Of a stretch of DNA of 64,000 bases, positions 27,357 through 36,262 are shown piece after piece. The position numbers and the translations under genes are program-made. The first letter of the stretch is position 1. The number at the start of each line of letters is the position of its first letter. Origin of the DNA: an uncultured Ilumatobacter sp. (GTDB lineage: Bacteria; Actinomycetota; Acidimicrobiia; Acidimicrobiales; Ilumatobacteraceae); NCBI GenBank assembly GCA_938091165.1, contig CALKNK010000016.1:235099-299098 (forward strand), given 5' to 3'. The notes under the pieces are model-generated. The model saw only the letters and a program-made list of their open reading frames with translations, had not been told where the DNA came from and searched no databases.

Positions 27357-27977
27357 TCAAGTGTCTTGGTCAAAAAAGGCCGAAGACTCTTCAATCGAGG
27401 GCAGCTGGCCCGTGTTTGAGGTCGGATCCTGTTCGGCCCCACCAATCGAGAGCCGTTGACGCCCGGCGTTCACCGTCTTCTGGAGCTTGTCGAGCAAGAT
27501 TTCGAAGCTTCCCAGACGCTGATCGAGGAAGTCCTCAGTCTCGTGCTTCAGGCGACGCGAGTCAGCGTCTGCAGTTTCCATCACCGTTCGGGCCCGCTGC
27601 TCGGCTGCGCGAACGACTTCAGTTCGCTGCACCATTCTCTCGGCACGAACACGTGCGGCCTCGAGCAGCTCGTCAGCCTCACGACGCGTCTTGGCGACGA
27701 AGTCTTGGCGTTCCTTCATCATCCAACGCGCCTGGCGAAGTTCATCGGGCAACCGATGCAAAGACTCCTCGAGTAGTTCGATGATCTCATCGCGGTCGAT
27801 GCGTGGAGAAGACGACAGCGGCATAGTCGGTGCGGTCGAGACAATGTCAATTGCGCGGCGAAGCAGTGTCTCGGCATCGCCGACGTAGCCAACCTGCGCG
27901 TCCTGGTCAGGGTACTCGTCGTCGATGTCGTCGTAGTCGTCGTGTTGGTCGTCGTAGCTCATGTCAGTGGTAGTCAT
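27357..27977 (-). CDS. DivIVA/SepIVA-like coiled-coil protein
   Basis: A 206-residue protein with an acidic N-terminal 30 residues (MSYDDQHDDYDDIDDEYPDQ), then a short conserved segment (DEIIELLEESLHRLPDELRQARW), and a long coiled coil rich in Ala/Arg/Glu (EADELLEAARVRAERMVQ). In mycobacteria the protein encoded next to YceD and Rnc is the septation and elongation factor SepIVA, and both position and architecture fit that assignment here. It would act as a membrane-proximal scaffold for envelope growth. Its ATG overlaps the coaD stop by four bases. Confidence 0.75.
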   Translation of the reverse strand: MTTTDMSYDDQHDDYDDIDDEYPDQDAQVGYVGDAETLLRRAIDIVSTAPTMPLSSSPRIDRDEIIELLEESLHRLPDELRQARWMMKERQDFVAKTRREADELLEAARVRAERMVQRTEVVRAAEQRARTVMETADADSRRLKHETEDFLDQRLGSFEILLDKLQKTVNAGRQRLSIGGAEQDPTSNTGQLPSIEESSAFFDQDT

Positions 27978-28483
27978 TTCTCGTCATCGGCAAAGACGGT
28001 GCGGAGTGCGTCGGCGACGTTCGCCGGCACCAAATGCCCAATTTCTTCACCGTACTTGGCGATCTCCCTTACAAAGCGGCTACTGATGAAACTAAGTCCC
28101 GGGGAGCATGGCAAATACACGGTGCGTACACCGGTCACTGCGTAGTTGTTGTGGGCCATTTGCTGCTCGATTTCGAAGTCTTCGCTATTACGAAGACCTT
28201 TTACGATGAAATCGACGCCGGTTCGCTGGGCTGCCTGTACGGCAAGGCCGGTCTGCGCAATCACCGTGACCCTGTCAAGGTGAGCTAGCGCATCTTGGGC
28301 TAGCTGAATCCGTTGGTCCACTGCGAACAGGCCTGACGTCTTGGAATGGTTATGCATCACGGCGACAATGACCTCGCCGAACATTTCGCTGGCCTGCGCG
28401 ATGACGTCGACATGACCGAGATGCAGTGGGTCGAATGAACCGGGGTACATCACTCGCTGGGCTTTTGCGCCGGAAGCGTTCAC
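27974..28483 (-). CDS. coaD: Phosphopantetheine adenylyltransferase
   Basis: Transfers AMP from ATP to 4'-phosphopantetheine, the penultimate step of CoA synthesis. Seen are the nucleotidyltransferase HxGH in YPGSFDPLHLGHVDVI, FIVKGLRNSEDFEIEQQMA, and SFISSRFVREIA. The start GTG 28483 gives 169 residues and does not overlap rsmD (which ends at 28494). The open frame runs to 28525, and an even shorter start just before MYPGSFDP is possible. The product charges acpP encoded a few genes downstream. Confidence 0.95.
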   Translation of the reverse strand: MNASGAKAQRVMYPGSFDPLHLGHVDVIAQASEMFGEVIVAVMHNHSKTSGLFAVDQRIQLAQDALAHLDRVTVIAQTGLAVQAAQRTGVDFIVKGLRNSEDFEIEQQMAHNNYAVTGVRTVYLPCSPGLSFISSRFVREIAKYGEEIGHLVPANVADALRTVFADDEK

Positions 28484-28493
28484 CTGAAAGACA

Positions 28494-29024
28494 CTACTGC
28501 GGAGCGCTCGGGTCAGAACGTTCAAGGAAGGTCACAACGGTACGTCCGTACTTTTTCTGCCGAGTAACCAACCACTCTGCAGGACACGAGATTGGGCGGC
28601 CTGACTCGGCCACGAACAGGTCGGCTCGAATCAACCCCAGCAGCCGATCCCACGCATCGAAGTCGTAGGGCGGGTCTGCGAAGACAAGGTCGCAGTCAAG
28701 TGACGAGGCCACAGCCATCGCGTCAGAAGAGATCACTTTCGAACGGTCGCCGAGGTCGAGCGCCTGAAGGTTGGCCTCCAGCGCGTACAGAGCGTTTCGA
28801 TCTCGCTCAACAAAAACGCATCGCTCTGCGCCACGGGACAGGGCTTCAATACCCACTGCGCCGCTCCCTGCGAAGAGATCCACGACGAGCGCGCCGTGCA
28901 GGATTCCGGAACTGCCAAGTGAGTTGAAGATCGCTTCGCGGACCCGATCGGTCGTCGGCCGTGTACTCGTCCCATCAGGCGCCACGATTTTCCGTCCGCC
29001 CAGTTCTCCCGCCACCACACGCAT
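28494..29024 (-). CDS. rsmD: 16S rRNA (guanine-966-N2)-methyltransferase
   Basis: A 176-residue Rossmann methyltransferase. Landmarks: MRVVAGELGGRKIVAPDG at the start, RPTTDRVREAIFNSL, the AdoMet loop VVDLFAGSGAVGIEALSRGA, and the catalytic DLVFADPPYDF (D/NPPY). ATG 29024 is preferred; another in-frame ATG lies at 29036. rsmD followed by coaD is a very common pairing. It is divergent from the small zinc-ribbon gene at 29178. Confidence 0.96.
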   Translation of the reverse strand: MRVVAGELGGRKIVAPDGTSTRPTTDRVREAIFNSLGSSGILHGALVVDLFAGSGAVGIEALSRGAERCVFVERDRNALYALEANLQALDLGDRSKVISSDAMAVASSLDCDLVFADPPYDFDAWDRLLGLIRADLFVAESGRPISCPAEWLVTRQKKYGRTVVTFLERSDPSAPQ

Positions 29025-29177
29025 CTTGCACACCATACGACTGCCCCAGCCCCACAACTCCGGCGCCCAACATTTCCTGCTCGCTCCATACCCGACGAGA
29101 ACTGTGTCAACCTGCGGCTCTCGGTCTCTTTCCCCGGCATCGGAGCGCCGCGAGCACGAGTCGGGCAGACTGAGAGC

Positions 29178-29387
29178 ATGATTACCCCGGACGCTCAAAT
29201 CACGTGTATTGACTGCGGTGGCCGTTGCCACCTGTTATCGATGCCGCGAGAGGACGGCGTGTGGCTTCCGGGTGACTGGGTGGCGTACCGCTGCGAAGAC
29301 TGCCTCGATCGATGGGACCTGCAAATCCCAGAAGACGCCGACAACGACGCAGAGCGAGGCGACGCCACAAGCGAGGAGTGGCTTTAA
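29178..29387 (+). CDS. Small zinc-ribbon-like hypothetical protein
   Basis: A 69-residue protein with two CxxC pairs: CIDCGGRC near residue 10 and CEDC near 39, spaced as in a zinc ribbon. An acidic tail (EDADNDAERGDATSEEWL) follows. No named family is recognised. It is the only plus-strand gene in a 19-kb minus-strand block and ends three bases before the convergent recG stop. The even Cys spacing and good codon use argue it is real. Confidence 0.7.
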   Translation: MITPDAQITCIDCGGRCHLLSMPREDGVWLPGDWVAYRCEDCLDRWDLQIPEDADNDAERGDATSEEWL

Positions 29388-29390
29388 GCC

Positions 29391-31544
29391 TCAGCTTTTC
29401 GCCAGAAATTCTTCGTCCCGTTCGCTGAAGATCAGGTCAAGTTCATCGGCAAGGTCAGGTCGATCAGCGAGATTTGGATCGGAGTCCACAATGTCAAATG
29501 CTGCGTCACGGGCCAGCTCAATGAGATTGCGATCACGACGCAATGACGCCAACTTGAGATCACTTCGCCCCTTCTGCGCCGTCGACATCAAGGTGCCCTC
29601 ACCGCGCAAATCAAGGTCGACTTCGGCCAGCTCAAAACCGTCAGCTGTGGCAACCAGCGCCTCAATCCGAGGATTGCCAACGATCAGGTTGCCATCGGCA
29701 TCTTCTTTCTGCTGGGTGACCAGCCAGCACGTTGATGGGTGCCGACCTCGGCCAACTCGACCACGGAGCTGATGCAGCTGTGCGATCCCAAATCGATCGG
29801 CGTCAAGAATTACCATTATCGACGCGTTGGGGACATCGACGCCAACTTCGATCACTGTCGTCGCGACGAGCACGTCAAGCTCACCGCGACGGAACTGGCC
29901 CATTGTGGATTCCTTCTCGTCCGACCGCATCTTGCCGTGCAACATCCCAAGGCGGAGTCCTTCGAGCTCGCCGAAGGCCAACCGTTCAAGCGTCTCGTTA
30001 GCCGATGCCACCTCAAGCTTCTCGCTCTCCTCTACGAGCGGACAAACCACGTAGGCTTGGCGACCAGCGGCTACTTCGTCTTTGATCTCGTTCCAGACGC
30101 CCGCTTCCATGAGCGGACCGTCTGCCCACATCGTGACGATCGGGGTACGCCCTGGGGGCAGTTCGTCGAGGACGCTGACATCTAGATCGCCGTACACCGT
30201 CATCGCCGCAGTCCGAGGAATCGGCGTCGCGGTCATCACCAGCGTGTCAGGAACAGCTCCGTTGGCAGTTTTTTCTCGAAGGGCTGCGCGCTGTTCAACA
30301 CCGAATCGGTGTTGCTCATCAACAACGACCACACCCAGACTCGAGAAATCAACAGCCTCTTGGATAAGCGCATGAGTGCCGATTGCGATGTCAACCGAAC
30401 CGTCGTCCAGACCGGCTAGAACGTCTTTGCGGGCCGCTCCTGTCACTCGGTTGGTGAGGAGTTCGACCCGCAGCGGTCGATCTCCAAATAAGTTGTGGGG
30501 ATCGGGAACAGAGATCCCGTCGAGCATCGCCCGGACGGACGAAGCATGCTGTTCCGCCAAGACTTCGGTTGGCGCCATTAACGCGCTTTGGTGACCGCCG
30601 TCGACTGCTGCGAGCATCGCTGCCACTGCCACGACGGTCTTGCCTGAGCCAACGTCTCCCTGCAGCAGCCGATGCATCGGTCGTCTAGTAGCTAGGTCAG
30701 CGTCAATCTCGGCAATCGTTCTCTGTTGTGCCACGGTCATTGGGAACGGCAGTGATGCCCTGAAACGCTGCACCATCTCGCCGCCAATCGTATGCTCAAT
30801 ACCCAGCGAGTCGCGCTCCAGTGCCCGCTTGCGCAGCACCAACACGAGTTGGACTCGAAGCAGTTCGTCGAACGCCAGACGGTATCGGGCCAGCTCCTTC
30901 GTCTTCATGTCGTCGGGCAGGTGAATTCCAGCAAACGCTGCGGATCGGTCGATGAGTCCGAGGCGACGCCGAATGAGTTCAGGAACAGGGTCGGCAATGC
31001 CGCGCTCCGCACAACGACGGAGCGTTTCGTCGACCCACCCCGCCATTTCCCATGTGTTGATCTGCGCCTTCTCGCTCTGGGGATAGATCGGCACGATCTT
31101 GCCGGTGCGATCACCGATCATGTCGACGACCGGGTTCGACATCTGCAGTCCACCGCGGTAGGTATCGGCTTTGCCATAAAGCGCAACGTGGAGACCCTCT
31201 TTCAATTGGCGTTCACGCCATGGCTGGTTGAAAAACACAAGATCCATGCGTCCAGAGCCGTCACCCACGTTGACGTTGACCATGGTCCGTCGATTGCGTG
31301 TTGTGCGCTTGGTGACTGAGCGGATGGTTACTAGAACTAGGGCTTCTTCGCCCGGCACAAGGTCGGCGATACGCGCCTCGTTGGTTCGATCGATCCAGCG
31401 CCGCGGGTAGGTCGTGATCAAGTCAAAAAGATTGCTGATGCCAACATTCGACAACGACGCCTGCTTCTTATCGCCCACTCCTCGCAGTCGCTCAACAGGA
31501 ATCGCGGCTAAATCCCGCAACGTGATCGGAGTCGTCGGAGCCAT
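29391..31544 (-). CDS. recG: ATP-dependent DNA helicase RecG
   Basis: A 717-residue branch-migrating helicase that remodels stalled forks. The N-terminal wedge/OB domain covers about 1-240 (RLRGVGDKKQASLSNVGI, FFNQPWRERQL). The helicase core has Walker A LLQGDVGSGKTVVAVAAM near 270, VVVDEQHRFGVEQR (DEQH) near 372, MTATPIPRT, and VATTVIEVGVDVPNAS. The C-terminal LHQLRGRVGRG and DLDLRGEGTLM follow. The start is set at MAPTTPITLRDL (31544); upstream codons are open but not conserved. It lies 96 bases after fakA. Confidence 0.97.
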   Translation of the reverse strand: MAPTTPITLRDLAAIPVERLRGVGDKKQASLSNVGISNLFDLITTYPRRWIDRTNEARIADLVPGEEALVLVTIRSVTKRTTRNRRTMVNVNVGDGSGRMDLVFFNQPWRERQLKEGLHVALYGKADTYRGGLQMSNPVVDMIGDRTGKIVPIYPQSEKAQINTWEMAGWVDETLRRCAERGIADPVPELIRRRLGLIDRSAAFAGIHLPDDMKTKELARYRLAFDELLRVQLVLVLRKRALERDSLGIEHTIGGEMVQRFRASLPFPMTVAQQRTIAEIDADLATRRPMHRLLQGDVGSGKTVVAVAAMLAAVDGGHQSALMAPTEVLAEQHASSVRAMLDGISVPDPHNLFGDRPLRVELLTNRVTGAARKDVLAGLDDGSVDIAIGTHALIQEAVDFSSLGVVVVDEQHRFGVEQRAALREKTANGAVPDTLVMTATPIPRTAAMTVYGDLDVSVLDELPPGRTPIVTMWADGPLMEAGVWNEIKDEVAAGRQAYVVCPLVEESEKLEVASANETLERLAFGELEGLRLGMLHGKMRSDEKESTMGQFRRGELDVLVATTVIEVGVDVPNASIMVILDADRFGIAQLHQLRGRVGRGRHPSTCWLVTQQKEDADGNLIVGNPRIEALVATADGFELAEVDLDLRGEGTLMSTAQKGRSDLKLASLRRDRNLIELARDAAFDIVDSDPNLADRPDLADELDLIFSERDEEFLAKS

Positions 31545-31640
31545 CAACATCAAACTAGCGAAGGGAGGCAAAATCGTTGTTTGTATAGAAACTTCTGCGG
31601 ACCGTTTTTTGGAACTCCTGCCACAGGCCAAGCGTGAGAT

Positions 31641-33410
31641 CTACTCAACGCCGAACAAGTAGGGATACAAGGGTTGGCCTCCGTATTGAATCTCGACGGC
31701 GACGTCACCCCGATGATTACCCAACCAAACCTCGATCGCAGCAGTGTCTTCCGCCGCAGCGCCACTTCCCACGACCACAGTGACGAGTTCTGCAGAATCT
31801 CTGATGAGTTCTGTGAGGAGCGCAATCGAAGCACCGGCCGGAGAATCGCTGATCGCTGCAATGCCGTCACCCTTGACGATTCCAATCCAGTCCCCAGCCG
31901 CGATTGCGCCAACCTCAGAATTCGTATTACGAATCGCCTGCGTGACCTCCCCCGTCGCCACCGAATCGGCAGCGTCTTTCATCTCGGCGCCATTTTCGTC
32001 GGCGGACCCTTCCGGGTCGTAGACAACGAGGGCAGCGAGCGCTTCAGGCATTGAGCACGTCGGCACAACGACGACATGCTTGGAAGTCAGGGCATCGATC
32101 TGCTCCGCTACCGGAATGATATTTTTGTTGTTCGGAAGGATGATGACCTGGTGAGCATTCACGTGCTTAACCGTGTCGAGCAGTTCGGCGGTTGACGGAT
32201 TCATTGTCTGGCCACCGGTGACAACACCTTGCACCCCCAGCTGTGCAAACAATTCGACAAGGCCTTCGCCGGAGCAGACTGCGACAACTGCCGTTGTCAC
32301 TGCAGGTAGGCCAGCACCAGCGTGCGCAACGTTGGCGTCGGCACCTGGGGCCGCAGCAGCACGCATCGCAACCTCACGCTTGGCATGTTCCTCTTCAACC
32401 TCATCAAACAAATCTGTGACGCGTATTTGCTTTGGGCGGCCGCCGAGGCCGAGCGGCACCTCGATGGCGGCACCGATGTCGTTGGTGTGAACATGACAAT
32501 TCCAGATGCCGGCGCCGCCTACGACGACAATCGAGTCGCCGATAGCGCTCCAGCCAGCTTTGAACTCATCGATGCGAGCGTCGTCGAGATCCAAGAAGTA
32601 CATGACCTCGTAACGCTGGTCAGCAACGTCGACGTCACCTGCACCGCCGACCTTTGTTGCGCCCAAAGAGGGTGTTGTCATCTCGAAAGCGGCTGCTACC
32701 GCTCCGCCCGAACCATCATCTTTTTCCGCCTCAGGCAAAGGGACCCCGGCGACGATATGCAGCGCCGAGTCGAGCAGCAACAGGAACCCAGCGCCCCCAG
32801 CGTCGACGACACCTGCTTCTTTCAAGACCGGGAGCTGTTCAGGAGTGTTGGCCAGCGCAATCTGCCCCCCCTCGCGGGCAGCCTGAATGACCTCGGCCAA
32901 TGATTCGCCGGCTTCAGATGACTCCTTAGCGGCATCCGCACTGAGCCGCACCACAGTGAGGATCGTTCCCTCAATTGGCTGAAGGACAGCCTGATATGCG
33001 TCAGCGGCAGCGACCTGCATCGCCTCGGCAAACTTCGCCCCGCTCGCAGGAGTCTGCGTCTTGAGGGTACTAGCAAGGCCACGCATAATCTGGCTGAGAA
33101 TCACACCGCTGTTGCCCCGTGCACCCATGAGCGAGCCGTGGGCAATGGCATCGCAGGTGGCACTCAGGTCGTCCGCGGCCGTTCCGTCCATTTCAGCGAC
33201 CACAGCATCGAGTGTGCGCGCCATGTTCGTTCCAGTGTCACCATCAGGCACCGGGTAGACATTCAATCGATTGAGCCAATCCGCGTGCGCCCGGACCATG
33301 TCGCGGAATGTACGAACCGTCTCCCGCAGAGCTTTGGTATCCAACCGTTCAAGTGTGGGCACGACCGCAGAGCTTACGGCGCGACCCAGGTCGTTGGCAT
33401 CCGCTGACAC
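31641..33410 (-). CDS. DAK2-domain fatty-acid kinase subunit A-like (FakA/YloV)
   Basis: A 589-residue protein with an N-terminal DAK2 kinase domain (LNVYPVPDGDTGTNMARTLD, MGARGNSGVILSQIMRG) and a C-terminal DegV-like/EDD domain (HVVVVPTCSMPEALAALVVYDPEG). In Firmicutes FakA phosphorylates fatty acids presented by FakB (DegV) so that host or recycled fatty acids can enter phospholipids. The link to plsX and acpP upstream fits this role. It is divergent from rpmB, and 171 bases between them hold both promoters; the same fakA-rpmB divergence is common. Confidence 0.9.
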   Translation of the reverse strand: MSADANDLGRAVSSAVVPTLERLDTKALRETVRTFRDMVRAHADWLNRLNVYPVPDGDTGTNMARTLDAVVAEMDGTAADDLSATCDAIAHGSLMGARGNSGVILSQIMRGLASTLKTQTPASGAKFAEAMQVAAADAYQAVLQPIEGTILTVVRLSADAAKESSEAGESLAEVIQAAREGGQIALANTPEQLPVLKEAGVVDAGGAGFLLLLDSALHIVAGVPLPEAEKDDGSGGAVAAAFEMTTPSLGATKVGGAGDVDVADQRYEVMYFLDLDDARIDEFKAGWSAIGDSIVVVGGAGIWNCHVHTNDIGAAIEVPLGLGGRPKQIRVTDLFDEVEEEHAKREVAMRAAAAPGADANVAHAGAGLPAVTTAVVAVCSGEGLVELFAQLGVQGVVTGGQTMNPSTAELLDTVKHVNAHQVIILPNNKNIIPVAEQIDALTSKHVVVVPTCSMPEALAALVVYDPEGSADENGAEMKDAADSVATGEVTQAIRNTNSEVGAIAAGDWIGIVKGDGIAAISDSPAGASIALLTELIRDSAELVTVVVGSGAAAEDTAAIEVWLGNHRGDVAVEIQYGGQPLYPYLFGVE

Positions 33411-33581
33411 GAGTTGTCAAGGGTTACGCCAGGGCCCTTGCGTAAAACGCATCCAATCGATGACTACGGGACGGTTGCGTTGACGGTCACCGTTGGTAAC
33501 CTCCGATGGCTGTTTCAGGTCGCTGTCGTGTTCTGGAGCTGTCTCGAACTGATCTGAAGCGAAGTATCGCAGGAGAATCCA

Positions 33582-33773
33582 ATGGCATCAAAGTGTGAAA
33601 TGTGTGGCAAGGGCCCGTCTTGGGGCATGTCGGTGTCGCACTCGCACCGTCGTACCAAGCGTCGTTGGAATCCAAATATCCAGCGTGTCCGTGCGCAGGT
33701 AAACGGCTCAACAAAACGTGTCAACGTCTGCACCGGCTGCATTAAGTCCGGCAAAGTCGTTAAGGCCGGCTGA
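33582..33773 (+). CDS. rpmB: 50S ribosomal protein L28
   Basis: A 63-residue L28: MASKCEMCGKGPSWGMSVSHSH, then KRRWNPNIQRVRA and the second Cys pair in VCTGCIKSGKV, making it a zinc-binding form. A good ribosome binding site (AGGAGAATCC) precedes the ATG. Confidence 0.97.
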   Translation: MASKCEMCGKGPSWGMSVSHSHRRTKRRWNPNIQRVRAQVNGSTKRVNVCTGCIKSGKVVKAG

Positions 33774-33788
33774 GTTCGTCACGGCACC

Positions 33789-34010
33789 ATGCAAGGCGTC
33801 ATCAAGGCCTACGACCCAACGACCGGTGACGGTCTCGTTATGTGTGATACCGATTTACGGGACTATGAACTCGCCAGCAACGCCCTTGAGGGTTCGATTT
33901 TCCGCATGCTGCGCCAAGGCCAGCGCGTGGTTTTTGTCCTTGACGATGCCGGTCAAGCTTCCCAGCTCAGCCTCGGCTCCGAGGTCGACATGAGAACCCC
34001 CGGCCACTGA
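33789..34010 (+). CDS. Cold-shock-domain-like small protein
   Basis: A 73-residue protein that aligns by eye with the OB fold of CspA: QGVIKAYDPTTGDGLVMCD at the start, then the LRQGQRVVFVLDDAGQA strand pair at the end. The aromatic RNP1/RNP2 residues of classical CspA (KGFGFI, VFVHF) are replaced (GDGLVM, YELASN), so nucleic-acid binding may be weak. It begins 15 bases after rpmB and is probably co-transcribed. Function inferred only from fold. Confidence 0.65.
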   Translation: MQGVIKAYDPTTGDGLVMCDTDLRDYELASNALEGSIFRMLRQGQRVVFVLDDAGQASQLSLGSEVDMRTPGH

Positions 34011-34037
34011 CCCTTCGGCCCTAGGTGCAGTCAACTC

Positions 34038-34063
34038 GCCTCGCTCGCTCTTATATCCGAGGC
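34038..34063 (+). other. Hairpin downstream of the rpmB operon
   Basis: GCCTCG and CGAGGC form a 6-bp stem around a 14-base loop that itself contains TTATAT. It may be a weak terminator for rpmB, or the TTATAT may be a -10 element for the pckG transcript. No T-run follows. Confidence 0.25.
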
Positions 34064-34077
34064 AAGATCGTGAGCAC

Positions 34078-34145
34078 GGTAGGGACTACTACCCCAGACC
34101 TTCGCAAGCGAAGGTGCACCGGCGACCCTGAAGCGTCTGGGCCGG
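34078..34145 (+). ncRNA. Structured, possibly pseudoknotted leader upstream of pckG
   Basis: Three perfect stems pack into 68 bases: GGTAG/CTACC (34078-34082 with 34089-34093); CCCAGA/TCTGGG (34093-34098 with 34136-34141), which encloses an ACCTTCG-CAAG-CGAAGGT hairpin (34098-34115); and a CCGG (34119-34122) in the enclosed strand able to pair with CCGG at 34142-34145 outside it, a pseudoknot. It lies 215 bases before the pckG ATG in a gene-free stretch. I do not recognise a known riboswitch class. It could be a cis-regulatory element for gluconeogenesis, or a complex terminator. Confidence 0.4.
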
Positions 34146-34217
34146 CTTGATCATTTTCCCCTCGGTACCAACCTCGCAGTTACGTTTAATCGTTAGGGGT
34201 GATCGTATTTACTCGGA

Positions 34218-34234
34218 CATCACATTTAGTGATG
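34218..34234. promoter_or_regulatory. Inverted repeat upstream of pckG
   Basis: CATCAC-ATTTA-GTGATG is a perfect 6-bp inverted repeat with a 5-base AT-rich centre, 126 bases before the pckG start. The symmetry and spacing suit a dimeric repressor or activator. The regulator is unknown. Confidence 0.3.
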
Positions 34235-34359
34235 GGGTATTGCGATTGCCGATAGGGCCGTTGACAAGACGTACGGCTTTGCGCAATCAACGCGACCAGC
34301 GCCTATTGTTCCAATCGAACATTGTCGAACACGACGCTGGATTCAGCGAGGAGCACAGC

Positions 34360-36147
34360 ATGAGTGGAACCACCAGCAACCAACGGCTCAAGGATTGGGT
34401 CGCCGACTGGGCGGCGATCATGCAGCCAGCCGACATCTACTGGTGCGATGGCTCCGCTGATGAGTATGACCGACTCTGCCAAGAGCTTGTTGACTCCGGC
34501 ACATTTACCAGGCTTGATGAAGCCAAGCGACCAAACAGCTACTGGGCCCACTCTGATCCTGGCGACGTTGCCCGCGTCGAAGATCGCACATTTATCTGTT
34601 CTTCAACCGAGGTCGAGGCCGGCCCCAACAACAACTGGCGCGATCCTGCAGAGATGCGCGCTGAAATGACGCGGTTGTACAGCGGATGCATGAAGGGGCG
34701 CACGATGTACGTCGTGCCCTTTTCGATGGGTCCTCTCGGCTCACCGATTGCGCACATAGGGGTGCAACTCAGCGATTCAGCGTATGTTGCTACCAACATG
34801 CGCATCATGACCCGCATGGGTCAGGGTGCTCTTGACGCACTCGGTGACAATCAATGGGTTCCCTGCCTCCACTCCGTTGGCGCCCCTCTCGTTGATGGCG
34901 CAACCGATGTGCCGTGGCCGTGTGACGCCGAGAACAAGTACATCGTGCACTTTCCTGAAACCCGCGAGATCATGTCGTACGGATCGGGCTACGGCGGCAA
35001 TGCACTACTCGGCAAGAAGTGTTTTGCGCTGCGTATCGCTTCAGTAATGGCTCGCGACGACGGATGGCTGGCTGAACACATGCTCATCCTCAAGCTCACC
35101 AATCCGCAAGGCGAGTCCAAATACATCGCAGGTGCTTTCCCATCCGCCTGCGGTAAGACCAATCTTGCCATGCTTAAGCCGACCATCCCCGGATGGAAAG
35201 CCGAGACCATCGGTGACGACATCTGCTGGATGAAGATGGGCGACGACGGACGACTTTATGCCATTAACCCTGAGGCCGGTTTCTTCGGTGTTGCACCCGG
35301 CACCAGCCAAGACACCAACCGCAATGCGATGGAAACACTTTGGGGTAACTGCATCTACACCAATACGGCGCTTACCGACGACGGTGATGTCTGGTGGGAG
35401 GAAATGACCGACGATCCGCCGGCGCGAGCCACCGACTGGCGTGGCAACCCCTGGAATCCCGAGGTCGGCACGCCTGCAGCACACCCCAATGCCCGTTTCA
35501 CTGCACCTGCCTCACAGTGTCCATCTGCGGCTGCGGAGTGGGAAGACCCCGCTGGCGTTCCGATTTCTGCGATCTTGTTCGGAGGCCGCCGGCGGACAAC
35601 GGTGCCGCTGGTGACCGAGGCAAATGACTGGGAACACGGTGTGTTCCTCGGTTCGATCATGGCCTCAGAGAAAACTGCTGCAGCCGAGGGTGTTCAGGGC
35701 GAGCTCCGATTTGACCCAATGGCGATGCTGCCATTCTGTGGCTATAACTACGGCGACTACTTCACTCACTGGCTTTCGATGGCGAGCAAGACCGACGAGT
35801 CGAACCTCCCGAAGATTTTCTTTGTCAACTGGTTCCGCCGTGACGAAGAAGGCCGCTTTCTGTGGCCTGGGTTCGGCGAGAACAGCCGTGTGCTCAGGTG
35901 GGTTTTCGAGCGGATCGATGGCACCGTTGAAGCTGTCGATACCCCGATCGGCAAACTTCCCGTCAAGGACCAACTTGATCTGGAAGGCCTTGACCTCGAT
36001 CCGGACGATCTCGACCGCATCCTTGCGGTCGATACCAATGGCTGGAAGGGCGCTGTGCCGCAGATTCGCGAGCATTTTGCTCGCTTTGGCGATCGCCTGC
36101 CAGTCCAGCTCACTCAAGCGGTCGACCAACTCGAGGCAGCGCTGTAG
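34360..36147 (+). CDS. pckG: Phosphoenolpyruvate carboxykinase (GTP)
   Basis: A 595-residue GTP-type PEPCK that makes phosphoenolpyruvate from oxaloacetate for gluconeogenesis. The P-loop is AFPSACGKTNLAML, and the metal/substrate region includes WMKMGDDGRLYAINPEAGFFGVAPGTS and SAILFGGRRRTTVPLV. The C-terminal FVNWFRRDEEGRFLWPGFGENSRVL is diagnostic of the GTP class. The start at 34360 is fixed by GAGGAG nine bases upstream; the frame is open to 34147 but those codons are not family-like. A 350-base leader with RNA structure and an inverted repeat precedes it, suggesting carbon-source control. Confidence 0.97.
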   Translation: MSGTTSNQRLKDWVADWAAIMQPADIYWCDGSADEYDRLCQELVDSGTFTRLDEAKRPNSYWAHSDPGDVARVEDRTFICSSTEVEAGPNNNWRDPAEMRAEMTRLYSGCMKGRTMYVVPFSMGPLGSPIAHIGVQLSDSAYVATNMRIMTRMGQGALDALGDNQWVPCLHSVGAPLVDGATDVPWPCDAENKYIVHFPETREIMSYGSGYGGNALLGKKCFALRIASVMARDDGWLAEHMLILKLTNPQGESKYIAGAFPSACGKTNLAMLKPTIPGWKAETIGDDICWMKMGDDGRLYAINPEAGFFGVAPGTSQDTNRNAMETLWGNCIYTNTALTDDGDVWWEEMTDDPPARATDWRGNPWNPEVGTPAAHPNARFTAPASQCPSAAAEWEDPAGVPISAILFGGRRRTTVPLVTEANDWEHGVFLGSIMASEKTAAAEGVQGELRFDPMAMLPFCGYNYGDYFTHWLSMASKTDESNLPKIFFVNWFRRDEEGRFLWPGFGENSRVLRWVFERIDGTVEAVDTPIGKLPVKDQLDLEGLDLDPDDLDRILAVDTNGWKGAVPQIREHFARFGDRLPVQLTQAVDQLEAAL

Positions 36148-36204
36148 ACCGGTCCATCGCACTGTCGGGTACCGGGCAGATGCGGGGCGCCAGAGTGCTC
36201 CATG

Positions 36205-36247
36205 AAAAACGACGAAGGCCGGGCCCTTCGGCCCAGCCTTCGTCGTT
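36205..36247 (-). terminator. Strong hairpin terminator between pckG and rpmA
   Basis: AACGACGAAGGC (36208-36219) pairs perfectly with GCCTTCGTCGTT (36236-36247), with further G/C pairs inside. On the minus strand it is followed by TTTTT (36209-36205), an intrinsic terminator for the rplU-rpmA unit. Because pckG converges on it, it may stop both transcripts. Confidence 0.85.
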
Positions 36248-36262
36248 GTCGAAATCGAGAGA

